Part shown: piece by piece, positions 1 through 5,589 of the stretch
How the letters are laid out: each line of letters opens with the position of its first letter
How positions within the stretch are numbered: the stretch's first letter is position 1
Assembly (NCBI GenBank): GCA_021790715.1
Contig: JAJYGK010000030.1
Coordinates: 1-10,034 of the forward strand
Origin: Chloroflexota bacterium
GTDB taxonomy: Bacteria; Chloroflexota; Limnocylindria; Limnocylindrales; CSP1-4
Direction: 5' to 3'
Length of the DNA stretch: 10,034 bases
Translations under genes and position numbers: made by a program
The notes under the pieces: generated by a model
Database searches by the model: none
Seen by the model: only the letters and a program-made list of their open reading frames with translations
What the model was told of the DNA's origin: nothing

Positions 1-858
1 CTACAGCGGCTCGAACCGGTAGCGGTCCCGGTCGGCGAGCATCCGCCCGACGGGCGTGTCCGCCTCGTGCGACAGCACGACCGTCCAGCCCTCCTCGACG
101 GCGCGCCGGAAGAGCTGCGCCTTGACCTCGACGCTGGTGAGCGGGAAGTCGTCGAACGACGTCACCCAGCGCGGGTTCGCGCTCCACGGACGCATGCAGA
201 GGTCGCCGAAGAAGGCGAGCCCGCGGTCCCGTCCCCGGATCACGACGGCCTGGTGGCCGCCGGAATGACCGCCGGTGCGCAGCGCGGTGACGCCGGGGAG
301 GAGCTCGGCCTCACCGTCGACCGCGCCCGCCCAGCCGGCCTGCTCCACCAGGCGCAGCTCGCCCTGCTCGTAGCTCGCCTGCAGCCGCGGGTTGTCGCCC
401 AGGGCGAACTCCCACTCCATCCGCTGGGCGGCGATCCGCGCCCGCGGAAACGCCGCCGACCCGTCGGCCGCCAGCAGCCCGCCGGCGTGGTCGAAGTGCA
501 GGTGGCTGAGGGCCACCACGTCGACCGTCTCGGGATCGAACCCGGCCGACCGGAGGGCCGGCAGGATCGGCGGACCCTGGATGTCGCGCCGCTCGCGGGT
601 CCGCTCGTCCGATCGCTCGCCGATGCCCGTCTCGATCAGCACGCGTCCCGCGGGCGTCTCGACGAGCAGGCAGTTGAGCGCCTGCAGCAGCGCACCCTGG
701 GCGTTGATCTCGTCGACGACGAGCTGCTGCCACATGAGGCGCGGGACCGGGCCGAACAGCGTGCCCGCGTCCGACCGGAACGTGCCTGCCTGCACGAGCG
801 AGACGCGGGTCCCGCCGCCCAGGTCGGCCGACCACGCAATGCCCTCACGGATCGCCAT
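1..858 (-). CDS. Metallo-beta-lactamase-fold metallohydrolase
   Basis: This 285-aa soluble protein has the full metal-binding set of the metallo-beta-lactamase superfamily. The HxHxDH motif is SHLHFDH at residues 118-124. A later His lies in GGHSGGH (about 198), the bridging Asp in FFGDL (219), and the last His in LSHEAD (264). These residues would bind two zinc-type ions and activate water for hydrolysis. The overall spacing resembles the lactonase-like branch that includes AHL lactonases and YtnP-like proteins, but the substrate cannot be read from sequence; a lactone, ester or thioester is possible. No signal peptide is seen, so it is probably cytoplasmic. The ATG start has a good AGGGAG Shine-Dalgarno 6 bases upstream, which overlaps the dcd stop codon. 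The gap to dcd is 10 bases, so the two are probably cotranscribed. The TAG stop is at the very edge of the window. The family call is secure; the specific function is unknown. Confidence 0.9.
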   Translation of the reverse strand: MAIREGIAWSADLGGGTRVSLVQAGTFRSDAGTLFGPVPRLMWQQLVVDEINAQGALLQALNCLLVETPAGRVLIETGIGERSDERTRERRDIQGPPILPALRSAGFDPETVDVVALSHLHFDHAGGLLAADGSAAFPRARIAAQRMEWEFALGDNPRLQASYEQGELRLVEQAGWAGAVDGEAELLPGVTALRTGGHSGGHQAVVIRGRDRGLAFFGDLCMRPWSANPRWVTSFDDFPLTSVEVKAQLFRRAVEEGWTVVLSHEADTPVGRMLADRDRYRFEPL

Positions 859-864
859 GCATGT

Positions 865-870
865 CTCCCT
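865..870 (-). promoter_or_regulatory. Ribosome binding site of the metallohydrolase gene
   Basis: AGGGAG lies 6 bases before the ATG at 858 and shares bases with the TAG stop of dcd (869-871). It supports this start. A ribosome finishing dcd would stop directly on the next initiation site, which suggests translational coupling. Confidence 0.7.
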
Positions 871-1465
871 ACCGGCGCCGGCGCTCGGCCGGCTGCCCGG
901 ACTTCGCGAAGTCGCGGTAGAACTCCGAGGCCGTGGGCGTCTCCTGCCCCTGGTACTTCGATCCCAGCGATGGGCTGCCGTACGGCCGCTCCACCGGGCT
1001 GGTCATCCGGAAGAAGCTGATCTGCCCGATCTTCATCCCGGTGTACAGGGTGATGGGCAGGTTGGCGACGTTCGACAGCTCCAGCGTCAGCGTCCCCTTC
1101 CAGCCGGGGTCCACGTACCCGGCCGTGGAGTGGATCATGAGCCCCAGCCGGCCCAAAGAACTCTTCCCTTCCAAGCGGGCGACGATGTCATCGGGGAGTT
1201 CCACCCACTCGACCGTCTGGCCCAGCACGAACTCGCCCGGATGGAGGATGAACGGGGCGTCGTCCTGGACGCTGATCAGCTCGGTCAGGTCCGGTTGCGC
1301 CTCGCGCACGTCGATGAACGCGTAGCGGGTGTTGCGGAAGACCCGGAACTCCCGGTCGAGGTGGAGATCGACCGAGGAGGGCTGCAGGCAGGCGGGATCG
1401 TAGGGATCGATGCGGATCCGGCGGGCTTCCAGGGCCGCCCGGATGTCGCGGTCGGACAGGACCAT
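869..1465 (-). CDS. dcd: dCTP deaminase, probably bifunctional dCTP deaminase/dUTPase
   Basis: This 198-aa enzyme converts dCTP to dUTP in the pathway to dTTP. Family signatures are clear: QPSSVDL (residues 29-35), LEGKSSLGRLGL (98-109), HSTAG with DPGW (112-122), TLELSN carrying the proposed general base Glu129, PITLYTGMKIGQISF (137-151), and a C-terminal SKYQGQETPT lid motif (169-178). The Ser/Arg pair in the EGKSSLGR loop and Glu129 form the expected active site. The HSTAG and SKYQGQ motifs and the length (about 190 aa in relatives) match the mycobacterial-type enzyme, which also hydrolyses dUTP to dUMP, rather than the E. coli type (TAHRIDPG). Bifunctionality is therefore inferred by similarity. 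The ATG start lies one base after the nrdR stop with AAGGGG 7 bases upstream. The pairing with nrdR fits dNTP pool control. Codons over the active-site loop are unusually AT-rich for this DNA. Confidence 0.96.
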   Translation of the reverse strand: MVLSDRDIRAALEARRIRIDPYDPACLQPSSVDLHLDREFRVFRNTRYAFIDVREAQPDLTELISVQDDAPFILHPGEFVLGQTVEWVELPDDIVARLEGKSSLGRLGLMIHSTAGYVDPGWKGTLTLELSNVANLPITLYTGMKIGQISFFRMTSPVERPYGSPSLGSKYQGQETPTASEFYRDFAKSGQPAERRRR

Positions 1466-1466
1466 C

Positions 1467-1952
1467 TCAGGACCCCTTCCCGCCCGGCGGTGAGACGGCG
1501 CGCGCCGAGAGCAGCGCGTCCACCTCGCGCTTCAGCTGCTCGATGTCGTCGAACGACTGGTACACGCTCGCGAACCGGATGTAGGCGATCTGGTCGAGCT
1601 GCCGGAGCCGGTCCATCGCGAGCTCACCGACGCGGCGCGACGGGACCTCGCTCATGCCCGACGCGCGCAGCTCGGCCTCGATCGACTCGGCGGCCATCTC
1701 GGCGGCGCGCTCCGGCACGGGCCGGCGCGTGAGCGCCTTCTGGAGCCCCACCGCGAGCTTCTCGCGATCGAACTCCTCCCGGGACCCGTCCCGCTTGGCG
1801 ACCACCAGGCGCGGCGCCTCGACACGCTCGTGAGTGGTGAACCGGCTGCCGCAGCTCGCGCACTCGCGGCGACGACGGATGGTCGTGCCGTCGTCGAAGT
1901 CGCGCGAGTCGATGACGCGCGTGTCGCGTTCGCCGCAGACCGGGCAGCGCAT
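1467..1952 (-). CDS. nrdR: Transcriptional repressor NrdR
   Basis: This 161-aa protein is the ATP/dATP-sensing repressor that binds NrdR boxes upstream of ribonucleotide reductase genes. The N-terminal zinc ribbon has Cys3, Cys6, Cys31 and Cys34 (MRCPVCG and ECASCGSRF), with the basic IRRRRE stretch just before the second pair. An ATP-cone domain follows at about residues 47-137 (VVAKRDGSREEF, LAVGLQKAL, IAYIRFASVYQSF), where nucleotides control oligomer state. The length is slightly above the usual 150 or so, because of an Ala/Pro/Gly tail of about 12 residues. The ATG start has GAGG 5 bases upstream. A 107-base gap precedes it, so it may head its own nrdR-dcd-hydrolase transcript. No ribonucleotide reductase gene lies in the window, so its targets are elsewhere. 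No AT-rich NrdR box was seen upstream, so autoregulation is not indicated. Confidence 0.97.
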   Translation of the reverse strand: MRCPVCGERDTRVIDSRDFDDGTTIRRRRECASCGSRFTTHERVEAPRLVVAKRDGSREEFDREKLAVGLQKALTRRPVPERAAEMAAESIEAELRASGMSEVPSRRVGELAMDRLRQLDQIAYIRFASVYQSFDDIEQLKREVDALLSARAVSPPGGKGS

Positions 1953-2059
1953 GGGATCCTCGAGTTCGCCGGATGCCGAGGGCTTCGTGCCCGGCGATCG
2001 AGCCTACCACCAGCCATCCCCGCACGGCGACACCGGCGGCGACACGGCCCGCGGCACGA
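1953..2059 (-). promoter_or_regulatory. Intergenic region upstream of nrdR with a weak candidate promoter
   Basis: This 107-base gap is the largest in the window. On the minus strand it holds a TAGGCT hexamer (2006-2001), which resembles the -10 element common in high-GC Gram-positive bacteria, 48 bases before the nrdR ATG. No convincing -35 (TTGACA-like) was found at 16-18 bases. A 9-base direct repeat, CGGCGACAC on the plus strand (2025-2033 and 2037-2045), overlaps the would-be -35 zone. No U-tract terminator for the upstream gene is visible. The promoter is a guess resting on the gap size and one hexamer. Confidence 0.3.
2025..2045. repeat. 9-base direct repeat with 12-base period upstream of nrdR
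   Basis: CGGCGACAC occurs twice, at 2025-2033 and 2037-2045, one helical-turn-like step (12 bases) apart. It lies just upstream of the candidate -10 of nrdR. It could be an operator for an unknown regulator, or simple GC-rich redundancy. It does not resemble the AT-rich NrdR box. Confidence 0.35.
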
Positions 2060-2608
2060 TCAGACCCGGAACGTCCTCCAGGAGCTCTCCACGGCGTCGG
2101 CGGGCGCGGTGAGCCCCGCGACGTGGCGCACCAGCGCCTCGCGCGCGTGCAGCAGGTTCAGGTATCCCCGCTTGATGGCGATCTGGGACTCCGTGGCCCG
2201 GGCCCGGGCCCGCGGCGCGACCGTGAGCTCGCAGCCGTGCTGCACCATCGCCAGCGCCCGCTGCGCGTGCCCGATCTCCGACACGATCCCCAGCCTGCTC
2301 TCGGTGTACGCCGACGGCGCGGTGAGCGCCTGCGCGCGCACCAGCTCGTCGTCGAGGGTCGCAATCGCCGCGTCGAGCTCCTCGAGGATCGCCGACGCCT
2401 CGAGCTCGTGACGCCGCACGGCGTCGACGCGGGGGATGGTCGCCCCGAGCAGCGCGTCCAGGCGCGCGCCGATCTGGGCCGCGTCCTGCTGGAACTGCTC
2501 CACGCGGCGGGCGGCGCGCAGGGCGCCCGAGGCCCGCTGCAGGAACAGCGCGACCGCCCCGGCGATCAGCGCCGCGAGGGCCAGCGGCAGGATCACGCCC
2601 GGTTCCAC
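2060..2608 (-). CDS. Membrane-anchored helical protein of unknown function
   Basis: I do not recognise this 182-aa protein. An N-terminal hydrophobic helix (about residues 5-24, GVILPLALAALIAGAVALFL) followed by a basic patch (RAARR, 31-35) looks like an uncleaved signal anchor. The rest would be alpha-helical and rich in Ala, Glu, Gln and Arg, with likely coiled-coil or helical-bundle stretches at about 35-95 and 103-165. There is one Cys (126) and no catalytic motif that I can see. The start is GTG, chosen because TAGGAG sits 6 bases upstream and overlaps the etfA stop; there is no in-frame ATG near it. It lies 9 bases after etfA, so it is almost certainly in the etf transcript. A helper or scaffold role for the membrane electron-transfer complex is possible, but this rests on position only. 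Residues 134-139 (ARARAT) are encoded by a CCCGGG repeat. Confidence 0.85.
   Translation of the reverse strand: MEPGVILPLALAALIAGAVALFLQRASGALRAARRVEQFQQDAAQIGARLDALLGATIPRVDAVRRHELEASAILEELDAAIATLDDELVRAQALTAPSAYTESRLGIVSEIGHAQRALAMVQHGCELTVAPRARARATESQIAIKRGYLNLLHAREALVRHVAGLTAPADAVESSWRTFRV
2197..2211. repeat. Self-complementary CCCGGG tandem tract
   Basis: The 15-base tract CCCGGGCCCGGGCCC lies inside the unknown membrane protein gene and encodes an Ala-Arg alternation. It can fold on itself and is a likely site of sequencing error or slippage. It is probably only a codon-bias effect. Confidence 0.6.
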
Positions 2609-2614
2609 GTCGCG

Positions 2615-2620
2615 CTCCTA
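2615..2620 (-). promoter_or_regulatory. Ribosome binding site that sets the GTG start of the unknown gene
   Basis: TAGGAG combines the etfA stop codon with a GGAG Shine-Dalgarno 6 bases before GTG at 2608. This spacing supports the GTG start and suggests re-initiation by ribosomes finishing etfA. Confidence 0.65.
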
Positions 2621-3595
2621 CCCGCCCCGCCGCGCCCGCACCGCCGCCGAGACGCGCGGCAGGATCTCGAACAGGTCGCCGACCACCATGAGGTCGGCGA
2701 ACTCGGCGATCGGGGCATCCGGGTCGCGGTTGACGGCGACGATCGTCCCCGAGAGCTGCATGCCGACCTTGTGCTGGATCGCGCCGCTGATGCCGGCCGC
2801 GACGTACAGCGCCGGCTTCACCGTCTTGCCGGTCTGGCCGATCTGGTGCGCGTAGCCGATCCAGCCCGCATCCACGACCGCGCGCGTCGCGCCGACCACG
2901 CCCCCGAGCGCGTCGGCAAGGTCCTCGACCACCCCGAACCCGTCCGGGCCGCCCACCCCGCGGCCACCGGCGACGATGACCGGCGCCTCCTCGATGGAGA
3001 CCGCGGCCGATGCCTCGCGGATGCGCTCGACCACCCGCACGGCGGCAAGCTCCGGCACGTCCGACGGCTCGGCGCGCTCCACCCGGCCCGGCTGCGCCGC
3101 TTCCTCGGCGGTCACGGCACTCGGGCGGACGATCACGATCCCGTGATCGGAGGCGAGGTGGCTGAGCGTCGAGAGCCGCCCTCCGAAGACGCTCATCTCG
3201 GCCTGGGGACCACCGTCCTGCCAGGCCACGCCGGCCGCGTTGACGAGCGTTCCCCACTCGAGCAGCGCCTGCAGGATCCCGGCCACGTCGCGGCCGTCGT
3301 TCGACGCGCCCACGAGCAGGAACGACGGTTGGTGCTCGCGGACCAGTGCCGCGACGTGGCCCGCGATCACGGTGGCGGCCGGCCGATCCGCCGTGTCCGC
3401 CTCGACCGCGAGCACGTCCGGGCCGTGCGCGGCCAGGGCCTGCGCCGCGTCGCCGGCGCCGGCGCCCACGAGCACCGACCTCGCACCGCGTCCCGCGGTC
3501 GCGGCCAGCGATGCCGCGAGGGTCGCGAGCTCGCGGCTCAGGCGCGTCGGCTGCCCGTCGACGATCTCGCCGATCGCCCAGATCTCGCCCGCCAT
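2618..3595 (-). CDS. etfA: Electron transfer flavoprotein alpha subunit
   Basis: This 325-aa subunit of the EtfAB heterodimer carries FAD and passes electrons from acyl-CoA dehydrogenases to a membrane oxidoreductase. The N-terminal Rossmann-like domain spans about residues 1-190. The C-terminal FAD domain holds the family signature: GGRGVGG (210-216), RAVVDAGW (238-245), QIGQTGKTVKP (251-261), and the long block from LYVAAGISGAIQH to NRDPDAPIAEFADLMVVGD (263-307). Length is normal for the family (310-330). The start was placed at the ATG at 3595, not the longer open frame to 3772, because MAGEIWAIGE is the usual N-terminus and GGAGG lies 8 bases upstream. The ATG overlaps the etfB stop by one base (TGATG), the tight coupling expected for a 1:1 complex. 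All FAD-contact motifs appear intact. Whether the ETF is purely an electron carrier or can bifurcate electrons cannot be decided by eye. Confidence 0.96.
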   Translation of the reverse strand: MAGEIWAIGEIVDGQPTRLSRELATLAASLAATAGRGARSVLVGAGAGDAAQALAAHGPDVLAVEADTADRPAATVIAGHVAALVREHQPSFLLVGASNDGRDVAGILQALLEWGTLVNAAGVAWQDGGPQAEMSVFGGRLSTLSHLASDHGIVIVRPSAVTAEEAAQPGRVERAEPSDVPELAAVRVVERIREASAAVSIEEAPVIVAGGRGVGGPDGFGVVEDLADALGGVVGATRAVVDAGWIGYAHQIGQTGKTVKPALYVAAGISGAIQHKVGMQLSGTIVAVNRDPDAPIAEFADLMVVGDLFEILPRVSAAVRARRGG

Positions 3596-4374
3596 CAGAT
3601 CAGCCTCCGGGCTGCCAGGAACTCCACGATCCGCTCGGCGGCGACGTCCGGCGCGTCCCGCACGACGGTCGCCCCGGCACGTGCCGGCGGCGGAGTGGCG
3701 CTGTCGACGTCGGTGAGCGACGCCCCGGAGCCCACGCTCGACGCGTCGATGCCGAGATCGGCGAGCGACCACGTCGCGATCTGCTTGGAGCGGGCCTGCA
3801 TGATCCCGCGCAGCGACGGGTACCGCGGCTCGCCCAGGAGCTGCGTGCCGGCGACGAGCGCGGGCATGGGGGCCTCGATGACGTCGTATCCCGTGGCGCT
3901 GATGCGCCGCACGCGAACCGTCCCGGCCGAGGGGTCGGGTTCGATGCGGGCCGCGTAGGAGAGGTAGGGACTGCCGAGCCGGGTCGCGATCGCGGCCCCC
4001 ACCACGCCGCCCTGCCCGTCGGACGTGTCGGCGCCGACGAACACGAGGTCGTACTCCATGCGCGAGAGTGCCGCGGCCAGGACGCGGCCGGTCGCCAGCG
4101 CGTCGGAGCCGGCCAGCGCGGGATCCTGCACGTGCACCGCGCGCGCGGCGCCCATCGCGAGCGCCTTCCGGATCGCCTCCAGGGCCGGGGTCGGCCCCAT
4201 CGTGAGCGTGACGAGCTCGCCGCCGTGCTGCTCGATCAGCTTCAGCCCGGCCTCCAGCACGTACTCGTCGTTGCCGTTCGCCTCGAGCCCGGCGGATCGG
4301 TCCACCCGCCAGCCGTCCACGAGCTTCTCGTTCCCGACCACCGGGACGGCCTTCAGGAGCACGACGATCCGCAC
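3595..4374 (-). CDS. etfB: Electron transfer flavoprotein beta subunit
   Basis: This 259-aa partner of EtfA would bind AMP in carrier-type ETFs, or FAD in bifurcating ones. Family features in order: VVLLKAVP at the N-terminus (4-11), GNDEYVLEAGLKL (34-46), MGP and KALAMGAARAV (59-61, 70-80), YDLVFVGADTSDGQGG (108-123) as the nucleotide-binding loop, APMPALVAG (168-176), and the recognition-loop block GEPRYPSLRGIMQARSK (181-197), which in known ETFs docks onto acyl-CoA dehydrogenases. Length is typical. The start codon is GTG (4374), backed by a very strong GGAGGAGG just upstream; MRIVVLLKAVP is the normal family N-terminus. It is separated from the acyl-CoA dehydrogenase gene by 66 bases, which contain a short ORF. 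The strong ribosome site here suggests higher EtfBA output than of the upstream genes. Confidence 0.96.
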   Translation of the reverse strand: MRIVVLLKAVPVVGNEKLVDGWRVDRSAGLEANGNDEYVLEAGLKLIEQHGGELVTLTMGPTPALEAIRKALAMGAARAVHVQDPALAGSDALATGRVLAAALSRMEYDLVFVGADTSDGQGGVVGAAIATRLGSPYLSYAARIEPDPSAGTVRVRRISATGYDVIEAPMPALVAGTQLLGEPRYPSLRGIMQARSKQIATWSLADLGIDASSVGSGASLTDVDSATPPPARAGATVVRDAPDVAAERIVEFLAARRLI

Positions 4375-4375
4375 G

Positions 4376-4438
4376 CTACCTCCTCCGCTCGACGCCCGGC
4401 CGTCGGTGTTCCGCGCCGGGTCCCGCCACCGGCGTCAT
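4376..4438 (-). CDS. Possible 20-codon ORF filling the gap before etfB
   Basis: An ATG starts 2 bases after the acyl-CoA dehydrogenase stop and reads 20 codons to a TAG that ends 1 base before the etfB GTG. Its product would be a basic peptide beginning MTPVAGP and ending VERRR. Its last codons (AGG AGG TAG) form the etfB Shine-Dalgarno, so a ribosome stopping here would sit exactly where etfB initiates. No clear ribosome site is seen for it apart from coupling to the preceding gene. In DNA this GC-rich, 20 open codons arise easily by chance, so coding status is doubtful. Confidence 0.25.
   Translation of the reverse strand: MTPVAGPGAEHRRPGVERRR
4379..4386 (-). promoter_or_regulatory. Strong ribosome binding site of etfB
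   Basis: GGAGGAGG ends 4 bases before the GTG at 4374; the first GGAGG has 7-base spacing. It is the strongest Shine-Dalgarno in the window and fixes the GTG start. Confidence 0.8.
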
Positions 4439-4440
4439 CG

Positions 4441-5589
4441 TCACTGGCCCGAGAGCAGGGCGCGCGCGATCACGAGGCGCTGGATCTGCTGGGTGCCCTC
4501 GTACAGCTGGGTGATCTTGGCGTCCCGCATCATCCGCTCGACCGGGTACTCCGTGATGTAGCCATAGCCGCCGAGGACCTGGACGGCATCGGTCGTCACG
4601 GCCATCGCCGTGTCGCCCGCGAAGAGTTTACACATGGCCGCCCAGCGCGAGGCATCCCTCTCCCCCGCCTCGATCCGCTCGCACGCCTCGTACAGCAGCT
4701 GGCGGGCAGCCTCGGTGCGCGTCGCCATGTCGGCGAGCATCGCCTGCACCATCTGCTGGTCGGCGATCGGCCTGCCGAACTGGACGCGCTCCTTCGCGTA
4801 CGCCACGGCCACGTCGACGGCGCCCTGCGCGATCCCCACCGCCTGGGCCGCGACGCCGGGGCGGCTCCGGTCGAGGGTCCGCATCGCGATCCGGAACCCC
4901 TCGCCCACCTCGCCGACGCGGTTGGCGTCCGGCACGCGGACGCCGTCGAAGACGAGCTCCGCCGTGGGAGAGCCCCGGATCCCCATCTTGTGCTCGAGCC
5001 GCGCCACCTCGAAGCCCGGCATGCCGCGCTCGACGTAGAAGCAGCTGAGGTCGCGGTGGCGGCCGGCCTCGGGGTCCGTGACGGCGAAGACGGCCACGAT
5101 GTCCGCCACGCTGCCGTGGCTGATGAAACGCTTCGTGCCGTCGATGCGCCAGCCGTCGCCGTCGCGCACGGCCCGCGTCCGGATGCCGGCCGGGTCCGAA
5201 CCGGCGCCGGCCTCCGTCAGCGCGAACGCGTCGAGGAGCTCGCCGGACGCGAGTCCCGGGAACCAGCGCCGCTTCTGCTCGTCGCTGCCGGCCAGGAGGA
5301 GCGGCAGCGAGCCGAGCGCCTGGACCGCGAGGACCAGGCCGCTCGTGGCGCAGACCCGGCTCACCTCCTCGATCATCAGGCAGTTCGTGAGGAGCGGCTC
5401 GCCGAGCCCGCCGTACTCGGCCGGGTACCCGAGCGCGAAGACGTCGTGCCGCGCGAGCAGCTCGACCACGTCGCGGGGGAACTCGCCGCGCTCGTCGATC
5501 TCCGCCGCCCGCGGCGCGATGCGCTCGCGGGCCAGTTCGCGGACCGCGTCGCGGAGCTCCACCTGCTCGGGCGTCAGCCGCGCGCTCAT
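4441..5589 (-). CDS. Acyl-CoA dehydrogenase
   Basis: This 382-aa FAD enzyme performs the alpha,beta-dehydrogenation of an acyl-CoA and hands electrons to EtfAB. Three acyl-CoA dehydrogenase domains are present. The N-terminal helical domain spans 1-117. The beta domain has FALTEAGAGSD (122-132) and GTKRFIS (151-157). The C-terminal helical domain has RVQFGRPIADQQ (268-279), VQVLGGYGYITEYP (336-349), RMMRDAKITQLYEGT (352-366) and IQRLVIAR (369-376). Glu364 in YEGT is the catalytic base position of short/medium-chain enzymes. Length fits that group (about 380). Exact substrate (butyryl-, medium-chain, or branched acyl-CoA) cannot be told. The ATG start overlaps the upstream gene's stop (ATGA) and has GGAGG 7 bases upstream; a longer open frame running to 7572 is an artefact of GC bias. 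Position between the Fe-S oxidoreductase and etfBA places donor, carrier and acceptor in one operon. Confidence 0.95.
   Translation of the reverse strand: MSARLTPEQVELRDAVRELARERIAPRAAEIDERGEFPRDVVELLARHDVFALGYPAEYGGLGEPLLTNCLMIEEVSRVCATSGLVLAVQALGSLPLLLAGSDEQKRRWFPGLASGELLDAFALTEAGAGSDPAGIRTRAVRDGDGWRIDGTKRFISHGSVADIVAVFAVTDPEAGRHRDLSCFYVERGMPGFEVARLEHKMGIRGSPTAELVFDGVRVPDANRVGEVGEGFRIAMRTLDRSRPGVAAQAVGIAQGAVDVAVAYAKERVQFGRPIADQQMVQAMLADMATRTEAARQLLYEACERIEAGERDASRWAAMCKLFAGDTAMAVTTDAVQVLGGYGYITEYPVERMMRDAKITQLYEGTQQIQRLVIARALLSGQ

Noticed and set aside
1953..2059. NrdR box or intrinsic terminator in the gap before nrdR
   Set aside because: No AT-rich paired palindrome like known NrdR boxes, and no GC stem followed by a T-run on the minus strand.
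2004..3257. Minus-strand frame of 417 codons overlapping etfA and the unknown gene
   Set aside because: It is in the wrong frame relative to etfA, and its translation is Arg/Gly-rich without motifs. It is read through only because of GC bias.
3596..3772. Longer N-terminus for EtfA (start at 3772)
   Set aside because: The extra 59 residues are Arg-rich, overlap etfB, and precede a normal EtfA N-terminus with its own Shine-Dalgarno.
1973..3958. Plus-strand frame of 661 codons
   Set aside because: Antisense to the unknown membrane protein gene, etfA and part of etfB; no motif and biased composition.
4621..4640. Local AT-rich patch (GTGTAAACTC on the minus strand) in the acyl-CoA dehydrogenase gene as an internal promoter
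   Set aside because: It encodes the in-frame residues Met-Cys-Lys-Leu-Phe of the C-terminal domain and has no matching -35 element.
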